Positions 45,384 through 53,802 are shown, counted from the stretch's first letter. The stretch: DNA of 64,000 nt from Rhodococcoides fascians NBRC 12155 = LMG 3623 (GCF_001894785.1 NZ_BCWW01000013.1:1-64000); one strand, 5' to 3'. Numbers and translations are program-made. Notes: generated from the letters alone by a model not told the origin.

Positions 45384-46573
45384 CGTCCCCCGTCCCGGCC
45401 TGGATCTCGTGGCCAATCATCGTACTAATGGCACTGACTTTGGTAGTGCGCGTCGCTTGGCTGAACTCGTCGTTCATCGATCGGCTCACTACGCGCTCGC
45501 TGATCATCGGATGGTTCGGCTTGGTTCTTCGAGAACGAGCGGTTCAGGATGCGATCAGGCACCTGCCCAAACCGCTCGGCGACGTCGCACTATTCCAGCA
45601 GCTCACCTTCTGTTGCATTGTCATGATCGTGATGGCTATCTACGGCATGTCCCGATTGTGGATCGGGGCTGACCCTTCCACCGTATGGAAGCGGCAACGG
45701 GTCTACGACGCGATCGGTCTGGCGCTCAGCGCTGTCATCTTGGTAGCCGGCACACCATCACGGAAGGCCGGTGAGCTGGTCGATCAGTACTTGGGGTGGC
45801 CAGCGGTTGTCTTGTGGACCGCCTTCTACGCCCCCATCCTGTATGTCGCCGTCGCTGTCATGCGGATCTTTCTCCGAGAAGCCCGGCACCCCGATACCGC
45901 AGTGCGGGAGAAGGCCCTCTACAGCTTGGCGATAGTGATTGCGCTCGGGCTCGCGGTCGTTGGTGTAAGCACCCCGATTCTCACGCTCCAAGAGGTCCTG
46001 ACAGGTTCTGGGTCGGCTGACCCTGAGATGCATGTGAAGGCCCTGACTTACTTCCTCGCGGTCGCTGGATCGTTAATCATGGGTGCGGTTCCGGTTGCGG
46101 CAGTACTGCGGGCGAAGCTAGGGCAGGATCGAATCAGTAAGAATCTGAAAGAGATTGAGCTTCTTTGGCGCGACATGACAGATCTGTTTCCGGAGGTCAG
46201 ACGGCCTGAGGCGAGACCAGAAACAGACAGTTTCGATGAAGCGGACCGTGACGAGGAGCTCCCCGACGCCGCGAGGAAACTACACCGCAGAATTATTGAG
46301 ATTCACGATGCTGCACGCCGACTCAGCAAATGGAACGCAAGCCCATCGAACGACACACCTTCGACGGAACTCAAGGCCGAAAGGATCGCCGCCGAGCTCG
46401 AAAAGGCTTATGTCGCCAAGGTGTCGGGGCAAACACCCCCCGAACGCTACGACCTTTTGATGTTGCTGGCGCAGCGATCGGGGGCCTACGACCTCACCGC
46501 GACGAGCGATGAACTGGTCCACGTGGCCAGGGCTTGGCGCAAACTACGCCAACAGCAGACAGTACGGCCCTAA
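45380..46573 (+). CDS. MAB_1171c-like polytopic membrane protein
   Basis: The 397-residue protein has about seven membrane helices (about 8-30, 68-92, 112-128, 138-166, 178-200 and 218-240 plus a weaker one near 40), followed by a cytoplasmic helical tail of about 150 residues. This layout and context (XRE regulators plus ImmA/IrrE peptidase) match the MAB_1171c-type putative transporter family of actinobacteria. The transported substrate or sensing role is unknown. ATGA overlap with the peptidase gene. Confidence 0.78.
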   Translation: MTSPVPAWISWPIIVLMALTLVVRVAWLNSSFIDRLTTRSLIIGWFGLVLRERAVQDAIRHLPKPLGDVALFQQLTFCCIVMIVMAIYGMSRLWIGADPSTVWKRQRVYDAIGLALSAVILVAGTPSRKAGELVDQYLGWPAVVLWTAFYAPILYVAVAVMRIFLREARHPDTAVREKALYSLAIVIALGLAVVGVSTPILTLQEVLTGSGSADPEMHVKALTYFLAVAGSLIMGAVPVAAVLRAKLGQDRISKNLKEIELLWRDMTDLFPEVRRPEARPETDSFDEADRDEELPDAARKLHRRIIEIHDAARRLSKWNASPSNDTPSTELKAERIAAELEKAYVAKVSGQTPPERYDLLMLLAQRSGAYDLTATSDELVHVARAWRKLRQQQTVRP

Positions 46574-46604
46574 CGGGCGTCTCTAGTGCTTGAACCAGCT
46601 CGCC

Positions 46605-47288
46605 TCATTCGCCTCGGTTTTCACGCTCCAGGCCGCGTGGATCCCTGGCGACAAACAGCGCTACGTTCCCCACCATGTTGACCTCTACCTGCTTGAATCG
46701 GATGTCGAGCGCTTTTTCCAAGCCCGGCAGATCGTCGTGCCAATTTCCGAACGCACCGATCTTGTTGTACGCCGTCATCAGTGCCTTGCCGAATAGGGTG
46801 TACCGCTGGTCAACTCCGATCACGGTCGATCCGAACAGCACGCCCTGAGGCTTCAGTAGGGCAGCGAGGTTATCGAACGCCGCATCTTTGGTCGACCAAT
46901 CGCCTGGTAGGCAGTGCAACACATAGTTGATCGAAATTGAGTCGAACTTTCCGATGGTGTCGTCGAACGGTTCGAGCACATCGTGCTCGATCGACGTTGT
47001 GGGGATATGAAGTCGAGATGATGTGTGCTGGAGTGAATTCGGACTGAGATCAGTGAGTGTGAGATCGACGTCCTGGGGTAGCTGCGCGTTGGCGAGTAGC
47101 CAGCCTGAGCCGGGGCCGACCTCAAGGTGTCGCTGCCCGATGCGTCCGTTATACAGGTCAAGGAAATTCTGTCGGTTGCAGCGCCAGGCGTAGCTGTTCG
47201 ATAGTCGCATGACCCAGAGGTCGTACACATTCAAGAACAGATTGCTGCTGTATGGAGCCGCCCCTGCTTGGGTCGAGTCAGATGTCAT
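46605..47288 (-). CDS. Class I SAM-dependent methyltransferase
   Basis: The ATG at 47288 follows AAAGGAAC. The 227-residue protein has motif I HLEVGPGSGWLL (about 55-66), DLTLTDLSPNSL (motif II, acidic end of strand 2) and FDSISINYVLHCLPG (motif IV). These are typical of small-molecule or lipid methyltransferases, not DNA methylases. The N-terminal region has FLNVYDLWVMRLSNSYAW. It is convergent with the MAB_1171c-like gene. Possible substrates include quinones, lipids or antibiotics; none is indicated by context. Confidence 0.83.
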   Translation of the reverse strand: MTSDSTQAGAAPYSSNLFLNVYDLWVMRLSNSYAWRCNRQNFLDLYNGRIGQRHLEVGPGSGWLLANAQLPQDVDLTLTDLSPNSLQHTSSRLHIPTTSIEHDVLEPFDDTIGKFDSISINYVLHCLPGDWSTKDAAFDNLAALLKPQGVLFGSTVIGVDQRYTLFGKALMTAYNKIGAFGNWHDDLPGLEKALDIRFKQVEVNMVGNVALFVARDPRGLERENRGE

Positions 47289-47480
47289 CGAGCCGATGTT
47301 CCTTTCGGAGTGTGTGAGCCATTCCCCCGCGTGGCTACCACGCGGTCTAAGAGTCTGCCTCATCTGTTTGCTTGTTCGCTTAGGCGGATCGGCCCAGGAG
47401 TTGAGGCGGAGTGCTACGGCTAGCGCTCTTCCATCGGGCCACTGGGGCGTAAGTGAATTGCTCTTGCAAGCCAATGCCCG

Positions 47481-47536
47481 AATCTTGTTACAGCTTCACG
47501 GCGTGTCAAACCGCCGCTGGGCGCAATCTGTTACAG
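47481..47536 (+). repeat. Pair of direct repeats before the RHH gene
   Basis: AATCTTGTTACAG (47481-47493) and AATCTGTTACAG (47525-47536) are near-identical, 44 bases apart, and lie 40 bases before a ribbon-helix-helix gene. They could be binding sites for that protein. Confidence 0.35.
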
Positions 47537-47575
47537 AATCCGGGGATGGATTGGCGTCCGGGAAAGGTGTCAGCG

Positions 47576-47776
47576 ATGGCCATGCAGAGCAAGGGGTCGA
47601 GGCGTATGTACGCAACTCGCATCCCTGTGGAGGTTGGTGACCTGATCGAACGGCGAGCACTTGAGGCGGGCTGCACGTCTACGTCGCAGTACCTTGCGGA
47701 TCTGCTCGCAGTGGTTCACGGACGCCCCGACCTGGTACGCGAACTGAACCAAGAGGTGATGCCCCTAACCGCATAG
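47576..47776 (+). CDS. Small ribbon-helix-helix-type protein
   Basis: The ATG at 47576 follows GGAAAGG, giving 66 residues. YATRIPVEVGDLIERRALEAG and STSQYLADLLAVVHG form the strand-helix-helix pattern of RHH/CopG-like DNA-binding proteins or antitoxins. No toxin gene is adjacent. It lies just before the replication gene and could be a copy-control or partition regulator. Confidence 0.65.
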   Translation: MAMQSKGSRRMYATRIPVEVGDLIERRALEAGCTSTSQYLADLLAVVHGRPDLVRELNQEVMPLTA

Positions 47777-48014
47777 CAAGGACAAAATGAGGCGGGTTTG
47801 AGGACGGTTAGCCTCTGCCCCCATTTGCACATCAAGTGCAGACCGAAAAAATCGAGCCCCCGACTGGCAGGTCGAGGGCCCGAGGTGAAACGGAGAGCCA
47901 ATCTTCGTTCCGGTACTGCATTCCCCTGGAAGGGACAGACTATTGCTGGTCTTGTCTCAGGGTACCTCGCGCCCTGATGAAGGTTCAAGAACTGATGCTC
48001 GTGTCGGGTCGACG

Positions 48015-49913
48015 ATGTCGACGCCCGACCACATTTGGAGACGACTGTCTCCATTAATGACCGCGCGTCGGTCCATGCGGGTGTGGAGTGCCGCTAGCGG
48101 CAAGTTCGATACGTCGCGGAGTCTGACGAAGCACCTACCGTCCGTGCCGGCCGCGCTGCCGATCTATGCGCGCGGCCGCACGAGCCTGCTAGCGCTGGAC
48201 TTCGACGCAAAACACCACACGCCAGAGCAAGTCGACGTTGATGTCGAACGTGCCTTGGGATGGCTCCACGAATGCGGCGCGCGCACCGTCACCGACCGCT
48301 CTACGAGCGGTGGCCGCCACGTCCTGGTGCCCATGGCCACCGACATCCCTCTGCGCGTCGACGACATTAAAATTGTGATGCAGCTGCTCACTGCCCGCCT
48401 GGTCACCCTGGACGCCACTCCGATGCTCAACGCGGACTGGGGATGCATCACTCCCCCTGGCTCACCCTGTCGAGAGGGTGGCTACCGACTCCTCGACGGC
48501 ACTCTCGACGCCGCGATCGACGCCTTCACCGTTCGGTCCGATCGCGGCGTCGTCGCACGACTGATCGCTCTGCTGGGCGGTGCAACCACTCCTCGACATC
48601 GAACTCCCACTGCGGCTGTCGCCGCCTCCCTGACCCAGGACGAGCGCCTCGTCGGTGTCGGACGCGATCGACGCCTGGACCCGCGTTTCCACCGCAACAC
48701 GCCCGTGCCAGAGGCCGTCGCGACGTACGCGGCCACCGGCAAGTTCACCAGAGCCCACAAAGCCCTCTGGGAATCCCCGTCGGAAGCACGCCAGTCCGTC
48801 ATCAGCCACGCAGTCCTTCGTGGTGCCAGCGCTGCGGACATCGAGAAAGCGATCGCCACCACGAAGTGGGCCGGGCTACGTCGCGCCTACATCGACAAGT
48901 ACGGAACCCATTCGGTCGCAGCATTGCAACGAGACGTGGACAAAGCCCTGAGCTGGGCGGCGACGATCGTGCGGCCACTCCACGAACTCACGCACAAGAA
49001 CAGATACACAGGGGGGGATGGTTCCTTCCTGAAAGATCGAGTTCGTAGACAGTGGCTTGCGCACGCGAAGCTGTGGATCGACGCAGAATTTCTCGGTACC
49101 CGCCAACGACCGGTCTTACTCGCAGTAGTCCAGGCTCTCGCATACACGTCCGCTTTGGCCGGCGAACTGGTCGAGGGAGTGCCGGTAGTCGCAGTTGGCG
49201 GTCGAAGCCTCTCGCACGCAGCGGGACTGATGTCGGAATCGACCGTGTGGAGTGCGCTCAGATTGCTCCGAGAGACCCCAGGCTCTCCCCTGCTGCTGGT
49301 TGCACGCGGTGCAGGTCGAGAGGCGGATCGCTACGCCTTGACCACAGCAGCGACGACGAACGGGCCTAGACGGTCGGATATCGACCGAGCACGGGTTGAA
49401 CCGATACACCCGGCCTGGAGTGTGTTGGGCCTTCGCGGCCGAGCACTGTACGAGCTGGTCGAGGCCGGGCTCGCCACCAACGTCGACGACACATTCGCTG
49501 CCGCCAAGCTCAGGCCCTCCAACGGGTACGCAATCCTCGCGGATCTGATGACCGCCGGGCTCATCGAACGGGATAGCGCAAAGCTGACCCTAGGACGCCG
49601 CACGCTGGACGACGTAGCGGCCGCTCACGGACTAGGAACCATCGCGGCCGACCGTATCGTTCGTCACCGAGCTGAAAGGCTTCTGTGGCAGGTCTGGCTT
49701 GAGCGACGTTTCGAGCCGCAAACGGGGCTCACTGCCAACGTGGGCGCAAAAAGCAGCTGGTTGCCAGCGATGTATCCCGCTCCCCCACTCGGCGACGACG
49801 TCGAGGAGCTCTGGGCAGCCAGGATGTCAGCGGGCCCACCCAGAAGAGACCCGGAACTGGAAGCGATCGAGCTTGTTAGCGACCAACTAGGTGCCGTGAT
49901 CGTGGCAGGGTGA
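48015..49913 (+). CDS. rep: Plasmid replication protein of the primase (AEP) type
   Basis: I take the ATG at 48015 (632 residues); ATG 48057 is a shorter alternative. The N-terminal domain has LLALDFDAK (Asp about 62 and 64) and TSGGRHVLVP (His about 102), the metal-binding and catalytic signatures of archaeo-eukaryotic-type primase/polymerase Rep proteins. A middle helical part and a C-terminal winged-helix-like region (AGLMSESTVWSALRLLRET) would bind DNA. Position next to the partition genes supports a replication initiator. The upstream 240 bases may hold origin or antisense control elements, but I see no clear iterons there. Confidence 0.72.
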   Translation: MSTPDHIWRRLSPLMTARRSMRVWSAASGKFDTSRSLTKHLPSVPAALPIYARGRTSLLALDFDAKHHTPEQVDVDVERALGWLHECGARTVTDRSTSGGRHVLVPMATDIPLRVDDIKIVMQLLTARLVTLDATPMLNADWGCITPPGSPCREGGYRLLDGTLDAAIDAFTVRSDRGVVARLIALLGGATTPRHRTPTAAVAASLTQDERLVGVGRDRRLDPRFHRNTPVPEAVATYAATGKFTRAHKALWESPSEARQSVISHAVLRGASAADIEKAIATTKWAGLRRAYIDKYGTHSVAALQRDVDKALSWAATIVRPLHELTHKNRYTGGDGSFLKDRVRRQWLAHAKLWIDAEFLGTRQRPVLLAVVQALAYTSALAGELVEGVPVVAVGGRSLSHAAGLMSESTVWSALRLLRETPGSPLLLVARGAGREADRYALTTAATTNGPRRSDIDRARVEPIHPAWSVLGLRGRALYELVEAGLATNVDDTFAAAKLRPSNGYAILADLMTAGLIERDSAKLTLGRRTLDDVAAAHGLGTIAADRIVRHRAERLLWQVWLERRFEPQTGLTANVGAKSSWLPAMYPAPPLGDDVEELWAARMSAGPPRRDPELEAIELVSDQLGAVIVAG

Positions 49914-50001
49914 ACGCCGTACGTCGGAGGTAGATCTCCGACGCATTTGAGGCGTCTCACCAGGGCGCATACAACGAGATTCGATATAGCGAGCCTCTCG
50001 A

Positions 50002-50007
50002 TACCAT
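50002..50007 (+). promoter_or_regulatory. -10 box of a probable leaderless mRNA
   Basis: TACCAT is followed by 6 bases and then the ATG at 50014. No ribosome binding site is present. No strong -35 hexamer is visible, so the call rests on the recurring TANNNT plus 6-base spacing seen before several genes here. Confidence 0.4.
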
Positions 50008-50013
50008 CTGCCT

Positions 50014-50502
50014 ATGGGCTATTACCGAGACGCTACGGAAGAAGAAATCGCACGCGGAGAAGCTACGAGCTGGAGCTTGCGCACTCCTGACGACGCCAAG
50101 GATCTGCCTATCGACGAGCGCTTCCGCCGAACAAGCGAGGCGGACATGCGGTACGACCACAAAGTGTGGGTGTCTGAGCCGAGCGACGATTGGCTAACAG
50201 CCGTGCAACTGGTCAGTGAGAACGGGTACAGACCCGAAGCGCTCACAGGCCTCTTCGGCCCCGCGACTAATGGCCCGGATGGGATACGAGGCTGGCTGGC
50301 AGTGCACGTCGACCACATCGAAGAAACCGTGATCAATCGGGCTGTCGAGTTGCTCAAAACGAGTCTGTTCAATTCCCGCCTCGAAGATCTGTTCCCCGTT
50401 GTCGCCGGCCCCGAAGACTGGCCATCAGAAGCAGAGGCCACGGACATGATCGCCGGCCTCGCAGCAAGCAACGAGAACTCTGACGGTGAGGCGGGCGTGT
50501 AA
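50014..50502 (+). CDS. Unrecognised acidic protein after rep
   Basis: The 162-residue protein is acidic, with the segment WSLRTPDDAKDLPID near the start and a central region YDHKVWVSEPSDDWLTAVQLV. No motif is recognised. A TACCAT box at 50002-50007 ends 6 bases before the ATG, so the mRNA may be leaderless. Its position between rep and the centromere-like repeats suggests a maintenance function. Confidence 0.65.
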   Translation: MGYYRDATEEEIARGEATSWSLRTPDDAKDLPIDERFRRTSEADMRYDHKVWVSEPSDDWLTAVQLVSENGYRPEALTGLFGPATNGPDGIRGWLAVHVDHIEETVINRAVELLKTSLFNSRLEDLFPVVAGPEDWPSEAEATDMIAGLAASNENSDGEAGV

Positions 50503-50692
50503 ATGACCCATTCAAACGCGCCGCGGAGTTCAGTGCGGTTGGCCGTAGTGGCGGAAGAGCGGGGGGGGGGGGGGGCACGAGGATCCGGTTATGCCGAAGT
50601 GCAAAGGAGGGTTCGCGTGTCAAGCCCTCGGTTGTTGTTCTAGTTGGTTTGGGCGTCCCCGACCCAATGACCAGGAACTTCGTGGTTGCGAT
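50503..50692. other. Region with poly-G tract and no confident gene
   Basis: Short frames exist on both strands (46 codons from ATG 50503; a minus-strand frame from 50698), but each depends on the length of the G tract and lacks clear codon bias. It separates the rep-proximal gene from the centromere-like repeats. Confidence 0.4.
50561..50575 (+). repeat. 15-base poly-G tract
   Basis: Fifteen consecutive G lie inside a 46-codon frame that starts at 50503, directly after the preceding stop. A one-base change in tract length moves the frame, and one of the alternatives stays open until the palindrome at 50729. Such tracts can be phase-variable, but they are also prone to sequencing and assembly error. 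No convincing gene depends on it. Confidence 0.6.
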
Positions 50693-50730
50693 GTTCATGC
50701 AAGCATTAATTAATTAATGCTTGCATGAAC
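50693..50730. repeat. 38-base perfect palindrome, candidate centromere or operator
   Basis: GTTCATGCAAGCATTAATT is followed directly by its exact reverse complement, with no central gap. The AT-rich core ATTAATTAATGC occurs again at 51702-51713, between parA and the ParB-like gene. Position upstream of parA and repetition inside the operon suggest a ParB-binding site used for partition and autoregulation. Confidence 0.6.
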
Positions 50731-50760
50731 TAGTGCGTTCTGTCTTTAGGTCTTGCACTC

Positions 50761-50912
50761 ACGCACGCAATCACGCACGCACGCAATCACGCACTCATGC
50801 ACGCATGCGTTAAGTAGTTAGTTATCTAGTGAGTGACTGAACGCGTGAGTTAGATAACTAGTGAGTGAACGAACGCGTGAGTTAGATAACTAGTGAGTGA
50901 ACGAACGCGTGA
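50761..50912 (+). repeat. Direct repeats upstream of parA (centromere-like iterons)
   Basis: Two perfect 32-base copies (50849-50880 and 50881-50912), beginning GTTAGATAACTAGTGAGTGA and ending ACGCGTGA, follow a degenerate copy (50821-50848). Upstream, units of CACGCACGCAAT and variants repeat from about 50760 to 50810. The block ends about 30 bases before parA. Tandem repeats before parA are typical of plasmid centromeres bound by small RHH ParB-like proteins. Confidence 0.65.
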
Positions 50913-50928
50913 GTGAGTGAGTTAGTGC

Positions 50929-50934
50929 TAGCAT
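50929..50934 (+). promoter_or_regulatory. -10 box of a probable leaderless parA mRNA
   Basis: TAGCAT ends 6 bases before the ATG at 50941. There is no ribosome binding site. The -35 region falls in the last iteron, so ParB binding there would repress transcription. Confidence 0.45.
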
Positions 50935-50940
50935 GAGTTC

Positions 50941-51711
50941 ATGAAGGTAATCATGGTGTATAGCGAGGCCGGGGGCGTCACGAAAACCACCACAGCTGTA
51001 TCGCTGGCGATGGTTTCGGCGGCGGCTGGAAATTCCACCACCTTGATAGATCTGGACCCTAGAGGTGCTGCCACCAAGTGGGTCGGCAGTTATCCAGACG
51101 AATCCTGGAAGCATGTGGGAGCGATCCTTGCGGACTCGAATCCGGAGGGGTGGGCTGATGACCTGGCAATTCCCACCGAGTGGTCCGAACGTCTGCGAAT
51201 TCTTCCTTCAGCGCGGTCCCTCTCGAATCGCGAAAAGGACTACGAAGACCATGCAGAGCTACGCCTCGCCGTGGCATTAGAGGGACACTCCTCGAATGTC
51301 GTAGTCATCGACTGCCCAAACCGGCAGGGTGGTCTTCTGACCCAGAACGCGCTGGCTGCTTCCACGCTTGTTGTCTATGCGGCCACGGCCAATCAAGACG
51401 GACTCGACGGGGTCGAGGGGGCGCGAGAGAGTGTCCAAAAGTTCCGAGCAAGCCGCGAGAAGATCGGGGCGACGGTCAACCTCCACGAAGCAGGGATTGT
51501 CGTCGGAGCTGTGAAGGACACGGTGATGACGAAGGTGTCCACCAAGGCGCTTGAGCTTCTACATGAAACAGGACTTCAGCTCAGCCCCATCATCCCGAAC
51601 CGGACGATCGTTGACCAGTCGCGAATGACAGGGGAGTGGTACGGCAAGTTCGACAAGGGTTCCCCTGTGCTTGCCGCTTACCAGCAGGTATTTTCAAAAA
51701 TCATTAATTAA
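50941..51711 (+). CDS. parA: Plasmid partition ATPase ParA
   Basis: The 256-residue protein has a deviant Walker motif EAGGVTKTTTA. Compared with canonical KGGVGKTT, the first signature Lys is Ala and one Gly is Thr; I recall similar motifs in other actinobacterial plasmid ParA proteins. VVVIDCPNRQGG (Walker B region) and LVVYAATANQDGLDGV follow. It is preceded by iterons and followed 35 bases later by a small ParB-like gene, the layout of small-ParA partition loci. Its stop codon lies within a second copy of the palindrome core. Confidence 0.88.
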   Translation: MKVIMVYSEAGGVTKTTTAVSLAMVSAAAGNSTTLIDLDPRGAATKWVGSYPDESWKHVGAILADSNPEGWADDLAIPTEWSERLRILPSARSLSNREKDYEDHAELRLAVALEGHSSNVVVIDCPNRQGGLLTQNALAASTLVVYAATANQDGLDGVEGARESVQKFRASREKIGATVNLHEAGIVVGAVKDTVMTKVSTKALELLHETGLQLSPIIPNRTIVDQSRMTGEWYGKFDKGSPVLAAYQQVFSKIIN

Positions 51712-51713
51712 TG
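51702..51713 (+). repeat. Second copy of the palindrome core
   Basis: ATTAATTAATGC at the end of parA repeats the centre of the 38-base palindrome at 50693-50730 and is followed by ATGCGTTCACGCATTCGTGA, itself partly symmetric. It is a likely secondary binding site for the partition protein. Confidence 0.45.
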
Positions 51714-51746
51714 CATGCGTTCACGCATTCGTGAAAGGTAGCGACA

Positions 51747-52046
51747 GTGAGTAGCGAACCCGACCTGAGCATCCCACGCAGAGGGCCCCGTCCCGCCGCC
51801 GATGAAGCCGTTGACTCCGCTGAGGTCGCACGGGCAACGAAGATCCCGCCCCGACCGGTGGGGCGACCCCGCCGTCAGAGGGCCGAACCAGTCATTCAAT
51901 TCTCGACGCGTTTGGGTATGAGCTACCGAGAAGCCATCGACTCGGTCATGGATGAAACCGGCGACACCATCCGCGAAATCATCGAGCACGCTCTCCTAGA
52001 GACCTACCCAGGCCACTTCAAGCAAAAGTCGTCGAAGCAGCGGTAA
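51747..52046 (+). CDS. parB: Small ParB-like DNA-binding protein
   Basis: A GTG at 51747 has AAAGG upstream and gives 99 residues. The N-terminal half is basic and disordered (Pro/Arg-rich). The C-terminal half, IQFSTRLGMSYREAIDSVMDETGD then IREIIEHALLETY, fits a ribbon-helix-helix domain. Small RHH proteins act as the centromere-binding partner of ParA in this type of system. Gene symbol follows role, not sequence identity. Confidence 0.72.
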   Translation: MSSEPDLSIPRRGPRPAADEAVDSAEVARATKIPPRPVGRPRRQRAEPVIQFSTRLGMSYREAIDSVMDETGDTIREIIEHALLETYPGHFKQKSSKQR

Positions 52047-52151
52047 GACGGCGAGCTGAAACGCCCAGGCCTGACTACCACCTGCAGGGCCCCGGCAGTG
52101 CTGACACACCACCGGGGCCATCGGCCACAGACAACCAAGGAGCTGTGACCT

Positions 52152-53054
52152 ATGAACCACCGTAACTCGCAAGCCGCCATCGAAGACCCTGGGAGCCCCT
52201 CTGAGGCACCTTCGGTCGAAATACACCCTGCTGTCATCGTGTGGGCGCTCGTAATCGGGCTTATAGTCGCTTTCGCGGTCACAGCATCAAGCTTCGCTCT
52301 CAGCTTCGTGACGCTTTATGACCTGGCAGCTATGGCAGGCGCGCGCGATTTGGCGTGGGTAATCCCCGTAGTGCTGGACGGCCCGATCCTCGCGGCCGGC
52401 ATCTTCCGAATCGCGCTGTCTCAGCACTCCGACCGGCGAACCATCGTTGGTCGAAGATTCATTATCGCGGTCTTTGCCCTTACCGGCCTGGCCAGCATGG
52501 CGGGAAACGCGTACCACGCAGTGTTAACGGTGACAGATCTCGATGCCTCGGTTGCAGGGGCGATCGGAGCGCTTGCCCCCCTCATGGTGATGACGATGAG
52601 CGAGATGATCTCCATCGTCATCAGCGCGCCTCGGCTCCGCGCCTCGGGCCCACCCAACACCACCGCCCCCGATGTCGAGGTGCCGCCTAAGGCCGAGAGC
52701 GCGCAGACCAACGAAGCGACAGCCCAGCTCATCACTCTCTTCGACGAGCGTGGTGGCCTTGATGACGCTGTCTGGCTAACCGCCCACATGTATCAGAACC
52801 ATCCAGACACTCAAGGCAACTTCGCCGCCGTCAGCAGGCACTTAGGCGTAACGGCTACGGCCGTGTCAAAGCGCTACGACAAGTGGGCGACGCTGATGAA
52901 TGCGGTGACCGCAGCGAAAGCAGCGGAAGCCGAAGCTCGAAACTCGGCGGACCGCAACCAGGATCGCCTCAAACGCGACGCGGCGGATGATCCTTTAGTT
53001 TCCAGCCCAAGTTCCGACACTGCGGCTCCCGAGTATGCGGAGGCGACACGGTGA
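52152..53054 (+). CDS. DUF2637 membrane protein with C-terminal helix-turn-helix
   Basis: The ATG at 52152 follows AAGGAG. The 300-residue protein has four membrane helices (about 28-50, 65-90, 95-120 and 130-158) with WVIPVVLDGPILAAG, the DUF2637 signature found in plasmid spread-type (Spd) proteins of actinobacteria. The C-terminal part has FAAVSRHLGVTATAVSKRYDK, a helix-turn-helix-like stretch. It may regulate or support intramycelial or intercellular spread; no direct evidence here. Confidence 0.8.
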   Translation: MNHRNSQAAIEDPGSPSEAPSVEIHPAVIVWALVIGLIVAFAVTASSFALSFVTLYDLAAMAGARDLAWVIPVVLDGPILAAGIFRIALSQHSDRRTIVGRRFIIAVFALTGLASMAGNAYHAVLTVTDLDASVAGAIGALAPLMVMTMSEMISIVISAPRLRASGPPNTTAPDVEVPPKAESAQTNEATAQLITLFDERGGLDDAVWLTAHMYQNHPDTQGNFAAVSRHLGVTATAVSKRYDKWATLMNAVTAAKAAEAEARNSADRNQDRLKRDAADDPLVSSPSSDTAAPEYAEATR

Positions 53055-53199
53055 CACAGCAACGAGCCCATTAAGACCCCGCGGCGCTGTGATCACCGCG
53101 CGGACGCCGATGAGTTTACCGACCGCGGTTACGCCGGCGCATCGATCAAAAACATCATCGCCAACTCATTCATCGAGCGAGCAAAACCACTTTCGCAGG

Positions 53200-53220
53200 A
53201 CTCGCCTCGTAGAGGCGAGT
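53200..53220 (+). terminator. Hairpin terminator after the DUF2637 gene
   Basis: ACTCGCCTC and GAGGCGAGT pair perfectly over 9 bases around GTA, followed by TTTCGGTT. It lies about 145 bases after the stop codon of the DUF2637 gene and probably ends the partition-DUF2637 transcript. Confidence 0.65.
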
Positions 53221-53286
53221 TTCGGTTGCGCTCACCAATCACCCCCGAGCGACCGATCTGAAGAGGCGTCGGGCCCGCTGTGACCG

Positions 53287-53318
53287 AAACCCGCGGCGCA
53301 GCAGCTTCCTGCGGGTTT
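53287..53318 (+). terminator. Second hairpin terminator
   Basis: AAACCCGC and GCGGGTTT pair perfectly over 8 bases around a 16-base loop. Following bases are GGGTGTG, with no U-tract. It may act with the previous hairpin or serve transcription from the right. Confidence 0.5.
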
Positions 53319-53379
53319 GGGTGTGCGTTTTGACCATCGTCATAACGGACGATCGAGAACGGCCTTCCAGGGCCGAGTC

Positions 53380-53472
53380 TGTCAGTTTCAGAAGTAGGCT
53401 GCACGATTTGCTGGGGTTTTACCCGTGATTGCAGTTGTCTTCTGACATTCTGAGTGCAGAAGTGAACTGCAC
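53380..53472 (-). repeat. IS21-like terminal repeat, copy A (outer side left)
   Basis: TGTCAGTTTCAGAAGT, ending in GGCTGCAC (53380-53404), is followed at 53453-53472 by AGTGCAGAAGTGAACTGCAC. IS21-family ends carry two or more such internal repeats near a TGT terminus. No istA or istB gene is present. It is one of four related copies (see 53912, 61923 and 62421). Confidence 0.45.
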
Positions 53473-53562
53473 AATCGGCACCACAGGTCGGGGTGTTCAA
53501 GGCTGTGGTGGGGGTGGGCGGCCGATGTGCGGACGGTCGATACGTCGACCAGAATCATCGGT

Positions 53563-53802
53563 ATGACGGAAGAGCGGTCGGCAGAGACTTTTGTGGGGTT
53601 CGCGGTGCGCTGGGAACCCTATGGAGGTGCCGATGACGAAGACATCTTCGTGGCGTTCGGGATTTCGGGTGCGGAGTATCGGCGCCGGTTGTGGTGGGCC
53701 TTGAATCTGCCCAGTGGCCCAGACCTGGACGACGATGTCCGTGATCGACTCCGTGAGTACTCCCATGCGTACCACACGCCTACGCCATCGTCGGGCCGGT
53801 AG
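53563..53802 (+). CDS. Small unrecognised acidic protein
   Basis: The ATG at 53563 gives 79 residues with good G/C third-position bias. The central part FVAFGISGAEYRRRLWWAL resembles the helical core of small actinobacterial hypothetical proteins. There is no known motif. It lies between two IS21-like ends. Confidence 0.5.
   Translation: MTEERSAETFVGFAVRWEPYGGADDEDIFVAFGISGAEYRRRLWWALNLPSGPDLDDDVRDRLREYSHAYHTPTPSSGR

Larger units (their letters stand above)
53055..53562. other. Gap with terminators and an IS21-like end
   Basis: Apart from the two hairpins (53200-53220 and 53287-53318) and the terminal-type repeat at 53380-53472, I see no gene. A minus-strand frame of 123 codons (53129-53500) crosses all of these elements and lacks codon bias, so I do not call it. 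Confidence 0.5.

Noticed and set aside
50761..50912. CRISPR array
   Set aside because: Repeats are adjacent or overlapping with no unique spacers, and they sit before parA as expected of a centromere.
53129..53500. 123-codon minus-strand gene
   Set aside because: It crosses two hairpins and an IS-like end, and codon use is not coding-like.
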